Source: Bacilli bacterium (GTDB taxonomy: Bacteria > Bacillota_I > Bacilli_A > RF39 > UBA660). Taken from it: DNA of 5,190 nucleotides. The DNA lies in assembly GCA_017411235.1 (NCBI GenBank), contig JAFPMR010000077.1:1-5190 (forward strand), read 5' to 3'. Within the stretch, counting starts at the first letter, position 1; each line of letters opens with the position of its first letter. The notes under the pieces are model-generated. The model did no database searches and was not told the DNA's origin. It saw only the letters and a program-made list of their open reading frames with translations. This document shows positions 1 through 5,190 of this stretch, piece by piece. Made by a program: the position numbers and the translations under genes.

Positions 1-637
1 AAGAGGTGAATTATCAAGATGTGATGCTATGGGTATTACTAAAATGGTTCTTCATCCAGGTAATGCAATAGGTATTACACCAGAAGAAGGAATAAACAAT
101 ATTATTGAAGCAGTTAATACTATTTTAGACGGTTCTACTAAATGTAAAATTTTATTTGAAACAATGGCTGGTAAAGGTACAGAATGTGGTAGAACTACTG
201 ATGAAATAGCAGCGTTAATTAATGGTGTTAATAAAAAAGATCAAATCGGTGTTTGTTTAGATACCTGTCACTTATTTGATGGCGGTTATGACCTAACTAA
301 ATTTGATGAATACTTAGATGAATTTGATTCAAAAGTAGGATTAAAATACATTGAATGTGTTCATGTTAACGATTCTAAAAACGAATGCGGTTCTCACAAA
401 GATCGCCATGCTAATATTGGTATTGGTAACATTGGTTTTGATACCTTAATTAGTATAATTTATAACAAAAGATTAGAGAATATTCCTAAGATTTTAGAAA
501 CCCCATATATTGGTGATACAGATGATGCTAAAGAAAGACTTTATCCACCATATAAATATGAAATAAGAATGATTAGAGATAAAAAATTTGACAAAGAGTT
601 CTTAAACAAGACAAGAGAAGAGTATAAAGACAAATAA
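1..637 (+). CDS. nfo: Endonuclease IV (AP endonuclease family 2), 5'-truncated by the window edge
   Basis: This is the C-terminal part of endonuclease IV, the zinc-dependent enzyme that cuts the DNA backbone 5' of abasic sites in base-excision repair in the cytoplasm. The frame is already open at position 2 and reads RGELSRCDAMGITKMVLHPG, so the ATG at 29 is an internal Met and not the start. About 211 residues are visible of a family length near 280-300. Counting the codon at position 2 as residue 1, the metal-binding residues known from E. coli Nfo are present in order: His18 (LHPG), Glu53 (FETMAGKGTE), Asp87 and His90 (CLDTCH), His121 (VHVNDSK), Asp134 and His136 (KDRH), and Glu166 (ILETPY). 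Only the first metal ligand (H69 in E. coli) falls outside the window. No frameshift is seen, and the protein looks catalytically intact. It ends in TAA at 635-637. No terminator hairpin follows before the next promoter, so some read-through into rpmG is possible. Confidence 0.96.
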   Translation, partial: RGELSRCDAMGITKMVLHPGNAIGITPEEGINNIIEAVNTILDGSTKCKILFETMAGKGTECGRTTDEIAALINGVNKKDQIGVCLDTCHLFDGGYDLTKFDEYLDEFDSKVGLKYIECVHVNDSKNECGSHKDRHANIGIGNIGFDTLISIIYNKRLENIPKILETPYIGDTDDAKERLYPPYKYEIRMIRDKKFDKEFLNKTREEYKDK

Positions 638-641
638 ATAT

Positions 642-669
642 TTGAAAAAATAAAAAAATATGGTACAAT
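642..669 (+). promoter_or_regulatory. Promoter of rpmG-efp (extended -10)
   Basis: A TTGAAA -35 box (642-647) is followed after 16 bases by TACAAT (664-669). A TG dinucleotide one base upstream of the -10 (661-662) makes it an extended -10 of the housekeeping sigma type. The predicted transcript start is near 676, giving a leader of about 26 bases before the rpmG ATG. The -35 box starts only five bases after the nfo stop codon. This rests on sequence match only. Confidence 0.7.
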
Positions 670-702
670 ATTACCGGATTAAAAAAAGGAGGGCAGTATA
701 TC

Positions 703-867
703 ATGGCAAAAAACGAAAATAGACCACATGTTCCTTTAGTTTGTACAGAATGTAAACATGAAAACTATGTTACAGAAAAGAACAAAAAGAATACTACTGA
801 AAAGTTAGAACTTAAAAAATTCTGTAAGTGGTGTAATAAAACAACTGTTCATAAAGAAAAGAAATAG
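703..867 (+). CDS. rpmG: 50S ribosomal protein L33, zinc-ribbon (C+) form
   Basis: This is a 54-residue ribosomal protein of the large subunit, located on the 50S near the tRNA exit site. The sequence begins [17 protein letters not shown] and has the usual L33 size and charge, with many Lys residues. Two CxxC pairs, Cys14/Cys17 (CTEC) and Cys41/Cys44 (CKWC), form the zinc ribbon, so this is the C+ paralogue and not the cysteine-free form that replaces it under zinc starvation in some Firmicutes. No Zur-type operator was recognised upstream. The start is fixed by a strong Shine-Dalgarno (AAGGAGGG, 686-693) nine bases before the ATG. It ends in TAG at 865-867, 15 bases before efp, with no terminator between, so the two genes are most likely co-transcribed. 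Confidence 0.95.
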   Translation: MAKNENRPHVPLVCTECKHENYVTEKNKKNTTEKLELKKFCKWCNKTTVHKEKK

Positions 868-882
868 TATTGAGGTGTAAAA

Positions 883-1449
883 ATGAATGGCTTAATAAAT
901 ATTAATGATATTAAAAATGGAATGACTATCATTTATGATGGTAAGTTATATCTAGTACAAAGCTTCTTACACGTTAAACCAGGTAAGGGTGCTGCCTTCA
1001 TGAAGGTTAAAATGCGTAACTTAAAAACTGGTGCTATTATTGAAGAAACTATCAATAGTAGTGTTAAGGTAGAAAAAGCTCACGTAGATAAGAAAAAAAT
1101 GGTATACCTATATAATAGTGGTACTGGTTATGTATTCATGGATAATGAAACATACGAACAAGTTGAAATTACAGAAGATAAATTAGAAGATACTAAGAAA
1201 TTCTTAATTGAAAACTTAGAAGTTCAAATTGATTTCTACGAAGGAGATATTATTGGTATTACATTACCTGAAAAAATTGAATATACAGTTGCTGAAACAA
1301 CTGAAGCAGTTAAAGGTAATACAACTAATAATGCTCAAAAAGATGCAACTTTAGATAATGGTTTAGTTATCAAAGTTCCATTATTCATTAACGAGGGTGA
1401 AAGAATTATTGTTTCAACTCTTGATGGAAAATATTCAAGTAGAGCTTAA
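883..1449 (+). CDS. efp: Translation elongation factor P
   Basis: EF-P binds the ribosome between the P and E sites and relieves stalling at proline stretches. The protein is 188 residues, close to the usual 185. The N-terminal KOW-like domain (about 1-66) carries the tip loop HVKPGKGAAF, with Lys35 in PGKG at the position that is post-translationally modified in characterised EF-Ps. An OB domain follows (about 67-130). The C-terminal domain contains the full family signature at residues 153-172 (KxAx4Gx2IxVPx2Ix2G). The protein ends in YSSRA, matching the conserved C-terminus. The modification enzyme cannot be told from this window. The start is supported by GAGGTG at 872-877, five bases before the ATG. 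The stop is a tandem TAATAA (1447-1452) lying inside the terminator hairpin. It is the second gene of the rpmG-efp unit. Confidence 0.97.
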   Translation: MNGLININDIKNGMTIIYDGKLYLVQSFLHVKPGKGAAFMKVKMRNLKTGAIIEETINSSVKVEKAHVDKKKMVYLYNSGTGYVFMDNETYEQVEITEDKLEDTKKFLIENLEVQIDFYEGDIIGITLPEKIEYTVAETTEAVKGNTTNNAQKDATLDNGLVIKVPLFINEGERIIVSTLDGKYSSRA

Positions 1450-1464
1450 TAAAGCTCTTTTTTT
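1441..1464 (+). terminator. Rho-independent terminator of rpmG-efp, overlapping the efp stop codon
   Basis: AGAGCTT (1441-1447) pairs perfectly with AAGCTCT (1452-1458) around a four-base loop, and six T follow (1459-1464). The 5' arm is made of the last coding bases of efp, and the TAA stop (1447-1449) starts at the top of the stem. A terminating ribosome would cover the hairpin, so termination may depend on ribosome release. Confidence 0.85.
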
Positions 1465-1474
1465 GTGCTATAAT
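1446..1474 (+). promoter_or_regulatory. Promoter of the large-protein unit, abutting the efp terminator
   Basis: A consensus TATAAT (1469-1474) is preceded by TG at 1466-1467, giving an extended -10 (TGCTATAAT). The best -35 at 17-base spacing is TTAATA (1446-1451, four of six matches), which lies in the loop region of the efp terminator. The U-tract of that terminator makes up part of the spacer. The predicted transcript start is near 1481, giving a leader of only about 16 bases. The strong extended -10 makes this convincing despite the weak -35. Confidence 0.7.
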
Positions 1475-1484
1475 TTAGGAAGAA

Positions 1485-1490
1485 TAGGTG
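1485..1490 (+). promoter_or_regulatory. Ribosome binding site that decides the start of the 1100-residue protein
   Basis: TAGGTG ends six bases before the ATG at 1497. Its last three bases are an in-frame GTG (1488-1490) that would add three residues if used as a start. The same AGGTG core at a similar distance precedes efp (872-877) and the hydrolase gene (5136-5140), so here it is best read as a Shine-Dalgarno and not a start codon. Confidence 0.75.
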
Positions 1491-1496
1491 ATTAGC

Positions 1497-4400
1497 ATGG
1501 AAGACAAAATCATAGAGTTCTTAGATCAAGGAGAATTTACTGAAGAAGCACTTCTAAAAACTTTCACTTTTAATGAAAGAAAAATAATCGCTTTAGAAGG
1601 AAACTATGACACTGCCGTATTCTTAAGTAAATGCCAAAGTAGAAATATCCATGTACTAACACCTGAAGAAGCTTGGGAACTAATTAATCTTCCATCAACA
1701 CTTGAAGGAGGTACTCTTTTAGATACCTTATCTGATTATCTTACACAAGATCAATTATATAAATTTACATTAGAACAAGGCTTTACTATAGCAGCTTATC
1801 GTATAACTAATGGAAAATATGTCGTATCTTTAATCGAAAAAGGAATAATACCTAAAGAAGAACTATTAAATTGTATATGTAGTATTGAAGAAGATTCCAT
1901 TAAATTAGGAGCAATGCGTAGATATCTCAAAAAAGAAGATTACTTTAGTGTCTTACTATCTTTAAATACAGATGGTGCTAGAATTGATTCCCTAAGATAT
2001 ATACCACGTTCAGAACGTGGCGATATAATTGAAAGAATTGAATCAGATGAAGTAAAAGAAAGTTTTATTACTCTAATGCAACCTAATAAAGGAAGCATTA
2101 TCGCTACTTTAAAATCTGATGAAGTGAAAGAACACTACTTTAATAAGTTTTTCCGTTTCTTTAATGCTTATGAAAAAGCTAGAATAGTAGCTTCTTTTAA
2201 AGATGTTGCTTATATTGAAAAATACATAGATAGATTAAAATCAGGAATTGCCATAGCTGAATACTTTTCTAGAAGTACAAGAACAGATGATATTCATATA
2301 AAAGAAAAACTAGCAGATAGCATAACTAAAGAAGATGATATCATTCATGCATTATCTCGTCTTCCAGAAGGTACTATTAGAACTAGACTTCTATCTCGTT
2401 TACGTACAGATAAATACATAAAAGAATTATTTAGTTCTGATAGATATAAACTAAGTGATGCTGTATATATGATTGAAAGAGTAGATGAATCACTAAAAGA
2501 ATTCATTGCCAAAAGATTATCTAACAAGAGTATTATTTATACATTATTAAAATATCTTTCTAATGAAAAAGTAATAATGAATATAATTGATCATCAAGAT
2601 TCTTATCCAGATTATCAAGATGAATATGAATACCTTGTAGATATCTATACCAATAAATATCATTTAAATAAAGAACACTTAATCGCCTTATTAAAAACTG
2701 TTGGTTGTTCTTTATTTAACAAAATAAATAATGAGAATATTCAAAAAGCTATCAATCTTGATGAAGAACCATTCTCTAAATATTTAAGAATAATAAATCC
2801 AGAAAATTATACAGTTACTGAATCTGCTCAAAACGATGTTTTAAATTCATTTATTCAAAGAGAATTTAGGTTAACACAAAGAAACTATTATGAAATATTT
2901 CCTAATTTAGTTCATGCTTTAGATGACAATAACCAAGAATTGGTAGAAGAAATACTTGATGAAATAGGTAACTATATAGATTATAAAGAATTCAATACTT
3001 CAAAAGAAGAATTGTTAATAGGATTAAAAAAAGATCGAGTTAATACCTTGAACTTAATCAATGAAATAACTCCTAAATATCTTGTTTTAAAAAGAAATGA
3101 ATTTGTAAGAGAACAAATGGAATCTAGTAAAAGAATATGTTCTAATCGTCATTACGAAAAGAATAGTTTTGCTAACTTCTTCTTTAAAAGGAAGAAACCT
3201 GAAGTTATTTTAGAAGATATCAAATTAATCCTTGATGGTTTTGATTATACAAAAGAAGAACTAGCATTAATAGAAGATAGTGAATTATTCATTAAATTGT
3301 TCTCTTTTAAGAAAGATTCAAAATTAGTAGGAGATCTATTACCAGAAGAAAAGAAAAAACTTAGTATATTAATATCTATCATTGATAAAAGATATAATAC
3401 TCACGTATCTGGAAATAAACCTATACCAATAAAATATGAAATAAAACCAACTAAGATGTCTGATGTTGTTAGTATTATGGCTGGTATAAATCCAGAACAA
3501 TTACAACAAACTCTTTTCCAAGATGAAGAATCATTTAAAGAATTAATAACATTCCTAAAACAATATCGTATTCTAGGATGGAGTGGCAAATACGAAAGAA
3601 TAGCTCTCGACGCTGATGTAGTTTATTCTGAATACATAGTATCAGAATTAATCAATAACTATGGAGCAATAATAAAAGCAATAGAACAAGATGCAAAAGC
3701 TAAGAATGTACCTGTTCAAAAAACTCTAACAAGAATAATGGATAGAGCTAGTTTATATGATTCTTATTCTCGTCGTTATAATGTCTTATTTGGTAAAGAA
3801 GATATGGCATATTTAAAAACTAATCCAACTCCAAATAGTAGTGGTTTGTCTAGAGAAGAAAGAATCAAAGCAGCTGTTTCTTTAGTACCAAAAATGTATC
3901 AAAGAAAATCAATACCAGTTCCTCCAGTTGATAAAACATATGAATTAAAAAATAATCGAAAAATAAACATCGTTGTTGGAAATACAACTGATATGATTAA
4001 TTTAACATATGGTGAAAGAACTGGTGCTTGTATGCGTATTGGTGGAGCAGGTAATTCACTATTTAACTATTGTTTATTAGGAAAGAATGGATTCCATATT
4101 CGTTTCACTAATCCAAAAACTAATGACTTTGTAAGTAGAGTATCTTGTTTTAGAAATGGTAATACTTTATTTATGAATCAATTAAGAGATAGTGTATCAT
4201 CAGAGTATTCAAATAAAGATTTAATAGAAGCAACTGAATTAATTGCTAAAGAATTAATTGAATTAACAAAAAATAGTGAACTACCAATCGATAACGTTGT
4301 AATAAATAATAACTATGCTATGGGTGAATCAAATAAACATCCACAAGATATAGGTGTTGAAGATATTAAAAAAGGCTTAGATGATTTCTATTCTGATGTT

Positions 4401-4799
4401 GATAGTTATGCAATAGTACTAGCAACTTCTGATCCAAACAATAAACTAGTACCTATTAAACTATCTGGTAGAGTTCCAGAATATCTCCCACAACGTAGTA
4501 AAAAGAACATCTATAAAGGTGAAAAAGCCATTGAAATGGTTGCTCATTACCATCTATTAGACGAAATATTAGATGGTAAATCTATCGAGAAAAAAGAAAT
4601 AGAACTAAATGAAAATATAGTAACCTGCATCTGTGGAGAAGACTGGTATGTATCTATCGATAAATTCGGTGTAGTAGATAATTACGTTTTAAAGAATACA
4701 CGTCGTAAAAAAGAAGCTCTAGAAGAAATGGGTAAAGCAATTACAGAATTAAGACAACAAGAAGATGTCCTTTCTCCTGATGAAAGAAAATTAGCATAG
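1497..4799 (+). CDS. Large protein of unknown function: helical repeat scaffold plus conserved-looking C-terminal core
   Basis: I do not recognise this 1100-residue protein as a named family. It has no signal peptide or clear membrane segment, so it is probably cytoplasmic. Residues 1 to about 790 read as almost entirely alpha-helical. Within 177-364 a loose 15-residue motif ([IL][IVL]xxLxSDExKExxI) recurs about every 24-29 residues, which suggests an alpha-solenoid. A basic patch (FFFKRKKP) lies near 561-568. The C-terminal part (about 815-975) changes to mixed alpha/beta. It holds the most family-like signals: TGACMRIGG (842-850), FHIRF (866-870), SRVSCFRNGN (880-889) and MNQLRD (893-898), followed by a helix of the LIEATELIAKELIEL type. 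A small beta segment with CIC (1044-1046) and a charged final helix end the protein. The order of elements resembles the PcfJ-like domain; that is a memory-based guess. The start is the ATG preceded by AGGTG. It ends in TAG, which overlaps the ribosome binding site of the next gene. Base composition matches its neighbours, so recent transfer is not evident. Confidence 0.9.
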   Translation: MEDKIIEFLDQGEFTEEALLKTFTFNERKIIALEGNYDTAVFLSKCQSRNIHVLTPEEAWELINLPSTLEGGTLLDTLSDYLTQDQLYKFTLEQGFTIAAYRITNGKYVVSLIEKGIIPKEELLNCICSIEEDSIKLGAMRRYLKKEDYFSVLLSLNTDGARIDSLRYIPRSERGDIIERIESDEVKESFITLMQPNKGSIIATLKSDEVKEHYFNKFFRFFNAYEKARIVASFKDVAYIEKYIDRLKSGIAIAEYFSRSTRTDDIHIKEKLADSITKEDDIIHALSRLPEGTIRTRLLSRLRTDKYIKELFSSDRYKLSDAVYMIERVDESLKEFIAKRLSNKSIIYTLLKYLSNEKVIMNIIDHQDSYPDYQDEYEYLVDIYTNKYHLNKEHLIALLKTVGCSLFNKINNENIQKAINLDEEPFSKYLRIINPENYTVTESAQNDVLNSFIQREFRLTQRNYYEIFPNLVHALDDNNQELVEEILDEIGNYIDYKEFNTSKEELLIGLKKDRVNTLNLINEITPKYLVLKRNEFVREQMESSKRICSNRHYEKNSFANFFFKRKKPEVILEDIKLILDGFDYTKEELALIEDSELFIKLFSFKKDSKLVGDLLPEEKKKLSILISIIDKRYNTHVSGNKPIPIKYEIKPTKMSDVVSIMAGINPEQLQQTLFQDEESFKELITFLKQYRILGWSGKYERIALDADVVYSEYIVSELINNYGAIIKAIEQDAKAKNVPVQKTLTRIMDRASLYDSYSRRYNVLFGKEDMAYLKTNPTPNSSGLSREERIKAAVSLVPKMYQRKSIPVPPVDKTYELKNNRKINIVVGNTTDMINLTYGERTGACMRIGGAGNSLFNYCLLGKNGFHIRFTNPKTNDFVSRVSCFRNGNTLFMNQLRDSVSSEYSNKDLIEATELIAKELIELTKNSELPIDNVVINNNYAMGESNKHPQDIGVEDIKKGLDDFYSDVDSYAIVLATSDPNNKLVPIKLSGRVPEYLPQRSKKNIYKGEKAIEMVAHYHLLDEILDGKSIEKKEIELNENIVTCICGEDWYVSIDKFGVVDNYVLKNTRRKKEALEEMGKAITELRQQEDVLSPDERKLA
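2004..2020. repeat. 17-base perfect odd palindrome within the large gene
   Basis: CCACGTTC and GAACGTGG are exact inverted copies around a single central A. In RNA this would form a seven-base-pair stem with a three-base loop. TATAT (1998-2002) and ATATA (2023-2027) can extend it after a small internal loop. It is GC-rich compared with the surrounding gene and encodes part of PRSERGD. It could be a protein-binding site, an RNA hairpin or chance. Confidence 0.6.
2025..2588 (+). repeat. Degenerate protein repeats (alpha-solenoid candidate) inside the large gene
   Basis: In the numbering from the ATG at 1497, similar segments start at residues 177 (IIERIESDEVKESFI), 201 (IIATLKSDEVKEHYF), 230 (IVASFKDVAYIEKYI), 298 (LLSRLRTDKYIKELF), about 325 (MIERVDESLKEFI) and 350 (LLKYLSNEKVIMNII). 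Weaker copies lie between 253 and 285. Only the first two are obviously similar in DNA: the SDEVKE codons at 2043-2060 and 2115-2132. The spacing varies, as in old HEAT-like arrays. The repeats are seen by eye, and the fold is inferred. Confidence 0.5.
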
Positions 4800-4803
4800 G
4801 AGG
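4798..4803 (+). promoter_or_regulatory. Ribosome binding site overlapping the upstream stop codon
   Basis: A full AGGAGG shares two bases with the TAG stop (4797-4799) of the large gene and sits five bases before the ATG at 4809. Ribosomes finishing the large protein would be placed on the start of the small one, which implies translational coupling. It is the best Shine-Dalgarno match of the second unit. Confidence 0.85.
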
Positions 4804-4808
4804 TATAT

Positions 4809-5027
4809 ATGAAAACATTTGGTAAAATAAAAGACTTTGATGGCTATAATGGTACTATCAAAGGAATAGATGGCAAAGAATATCTATTAATGAAAAAAGA
4901 AATAATACCTCCACAAGAATTACACGAAAATGACAAAGTATGCTTTGAACCAGAACACTTTGAAACAGTAGAAACAGAAGAAGATATAGCTAGATTTGTT
5001 AAGAAACTAGAAAAAAAGAGCAAATAG
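4809..5027 (+). CDS. Small OB-fold, cold-shock-domain-like protein
   Basis: This is a 72-residue protein beginning MKTFGKIKDFDGYNGTIKG. The pattern matches the start of cold-shock/S1-type OB folds: GKIKxF, then a glycine turn, then DGKEYLLMKK (21-30) in place of the DVFVHF strand, then LHENDKVCFEPE (38-49) in place of LxEGQxVxFxxE. The aromatic RNP1 and RNP2 residues that stack on bases in true Csp proteins are mostly missing: the RNP1 position reads GYNGTIK and RNP2 reads YLLMKK. Nucleic-acid binding is therefore probable but not assured. A charged C-terminal helix (EEDIARFVKKLEKKSK) follows the barrel and is absent from classical Csp. The gene sits nine bases after the large gene with an overlapping ribosome binding site, so the two products are made together and may act together. 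The TAG stop lies inside the terminator hairpin. Confidence 0.8.
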   Translation: MKTFGKIKDFDGYNGTIKGIDGKEYLLMKKEIIPPQELHENDKVCFEPEHFETVETEEDIARFVKKLEKKSK

Positions 5028-5037
5028 CTCTTTTTTT
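5011..5037 (+). terminator. Rho-independent terminator of the large/small gene unit, containing the stop codon
   Basis: GAGC (5018-5021) pairs with GCTC (5027-5030) around a five-base loop, and the stem is extended by seven A (5011-5017) against seven T (5031-5037). The TAG stop (5025-5027) spans the loop and the first base of the 3' arm. The A-tract/T-tract symmetry could also work in reverse, but no reverse-strand gene needs it here. Confidence 0.88.
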
Positions 5038-5087
5038 ATGTCAATAGAAGCCCCTAAAATAAGGAATTTAGGTACATATTTCCTCTA

Positions 5088-5101
5088 ATATGGTAAAATA
5101 T
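5088..5101 (+). promoter_or_regulatory. Promoter of the downstream hydrolase gene (extended -10)
   Basis: TGGTAAAAT (5091-5099) is an extended -10 within ATATGGTAAAATAT, identical at 13 of 14 bases to the rpmG promoter core at 658-671. No good -35 is present at 17-base spacing (GGTACA, 5071-5076, three of six matches), so recognition would rest on the extended -10. The predicted start near 5106 gives a leader of about 40 bases. That leader contains a weak GGCA/TGCC hairpin (5113-5129) just before the ribosome binding site. Confidence 0.55.
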
Positions 5102-5145
5102 ATGTTAGAAATGGCAGTTTTTATATGCCTTAAAAAGGTGATTAT

Positions 5146-5190
5146 ATGTTTGAATACGAAGGTATTAAAATTAATTACAAAGACTATGGC
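5146..5190 (+). CDS. Probable alpha/beta hydrolase, N-terminus only
   Basis: Only 15 codons are visible, reading MFEYEGIKINYKDYG, and the window then ends. The pattern 'xxGIKINYxDYG' is typical of the first beta strand of alpha/beta-hydrolase-fold enzymes, where a nucleophile-oxyanion segment of the LLHG type would follow. The catalytic residues are outside the window, so substrate and activity cannot be judged. The start is supported by AAGGTGAT (5135-5142) just before the ATG, the same Shine-Dalgarno form used by the large gene, and by the promoter at 5088-5101. It appears to be a separate transcription unit after the terminator at 5011-5037. Confidence 0.6.
   Translation, partial: MFEYEGIKINYKDYG

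Noticed and set aside
541..549. TTATCCACC, one base off a DnaA box
   Set aside because: It is a single site inside nfo that encodes conserved-looking residues (YPPY), with no cluster of boxes and no AT-rich unwinding region pattern.
631..644. CAAAT/ATTTG inverted repeat after nfo as a terminator
   Set aside because: It is a five-base AT-only stem followed by A residues and not T. It overlaps the -35 box and has no termination signature.
1488..1490. In-frame GTG as the start of the large protein
   Set aside because: It is part of the AGGTG Shine-Dalgarno for the ATG at 1497 and has no ribosome binding site of its own. The same element precedes efp and the hydrolase gene.
2345..3589. Reverse-strand open frames at 2345-2527 and 3401-3589
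   Set aside because: Both lie wholly within the large gene, are short, have no recognisable protein pattern, and are expected by chance opposite a long AT-rich coding frame.
5053..5072. CCTAAA/TTTAGG inverted repeat as a regulatory hairpin or operator
   Set aside because: It is six base pairs with an eight-base loop in AT-rich sequence, with no U-tract and no known operator match. Chance is sufficient.
5113..5129. GGCA/TGCC hairpin in the hydrolase leader as a riboswitch or RNA element
   Set aside because: It is only four base pairs with a nine-base loop, and the leader is about 40 bases, too short for any riboswitch class I know.
5090..5190. Open frame starting ATG at 5090 that overlaps the hydrolase start in another frame
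   Set aside because: Its ATG lies inside the -10 promoter element with no ribosome binding site. The protein has no family pattern, and the other frame matches a hydrolase N-terminus with a good Shine-Dalgarno.

Overview
The window comes from an AT-rich bacterial chromosome that looks like a low-GC Gram-positive (Firmicutes/Bacilli, possibly one of the Erysipelotrichia- or Mollicutes-related gut lineages). The basis is strong Shine-Dalgarno sequences (AGGAGG, AGGTG), extended -10 promoters, short U-tailed terminators and the family types of the housekeeping proteins. The lineage is an inference. All genes are on the + strand and tightly packed; the longest gap without a gene is about 120 bases.

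Layout. (1) Positions 1-637 hold the 3' three quarters of an endonuclease IV gene (nfo), cut by the window edge. (2) A promoter at 642-669 drives rpmG (ribosomal protein L33, 703-867) and efp (elongation factor P, 883-1449), which are 15 bases apart and end in a hairpin terminator that contains the efp stop codon. (3) Directly after that terminator's U-tract, an extended -10 promoter starts a second two-gene unit. It contains a 1100-residue protein of unknown function (1497-4799) and a 72-residue OB-fold/cold-shock-like protein (4809-5027). The ribosome binding site of the small gene overlaps the stop codon of the large one. A terminator that again contains the last stop codon closes the unit. 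(4) A third extended -10 promoter precedes the first 15 codons of a probable alpha/beta hydrolase (5146-5190, cut by the window edge).

How the genes relate. nfo is base-excision DNA repair. rpmG-efp is a small translation unit whose products both act on the 50S/E-site side of the ribosome. The large-gene/small-gene pair is the only part that standard functions do not explain. The large protein looks like a long helical repeat scaffold followed by a compact C-terminal core with a conserved-looking Cys/Arg/Asn motif set. Its partner is a degenerate nucleic-acid-binding-type fold, translated in coupling with it. No mobile element, CRISPR array, tRNA or rRNA was seen.
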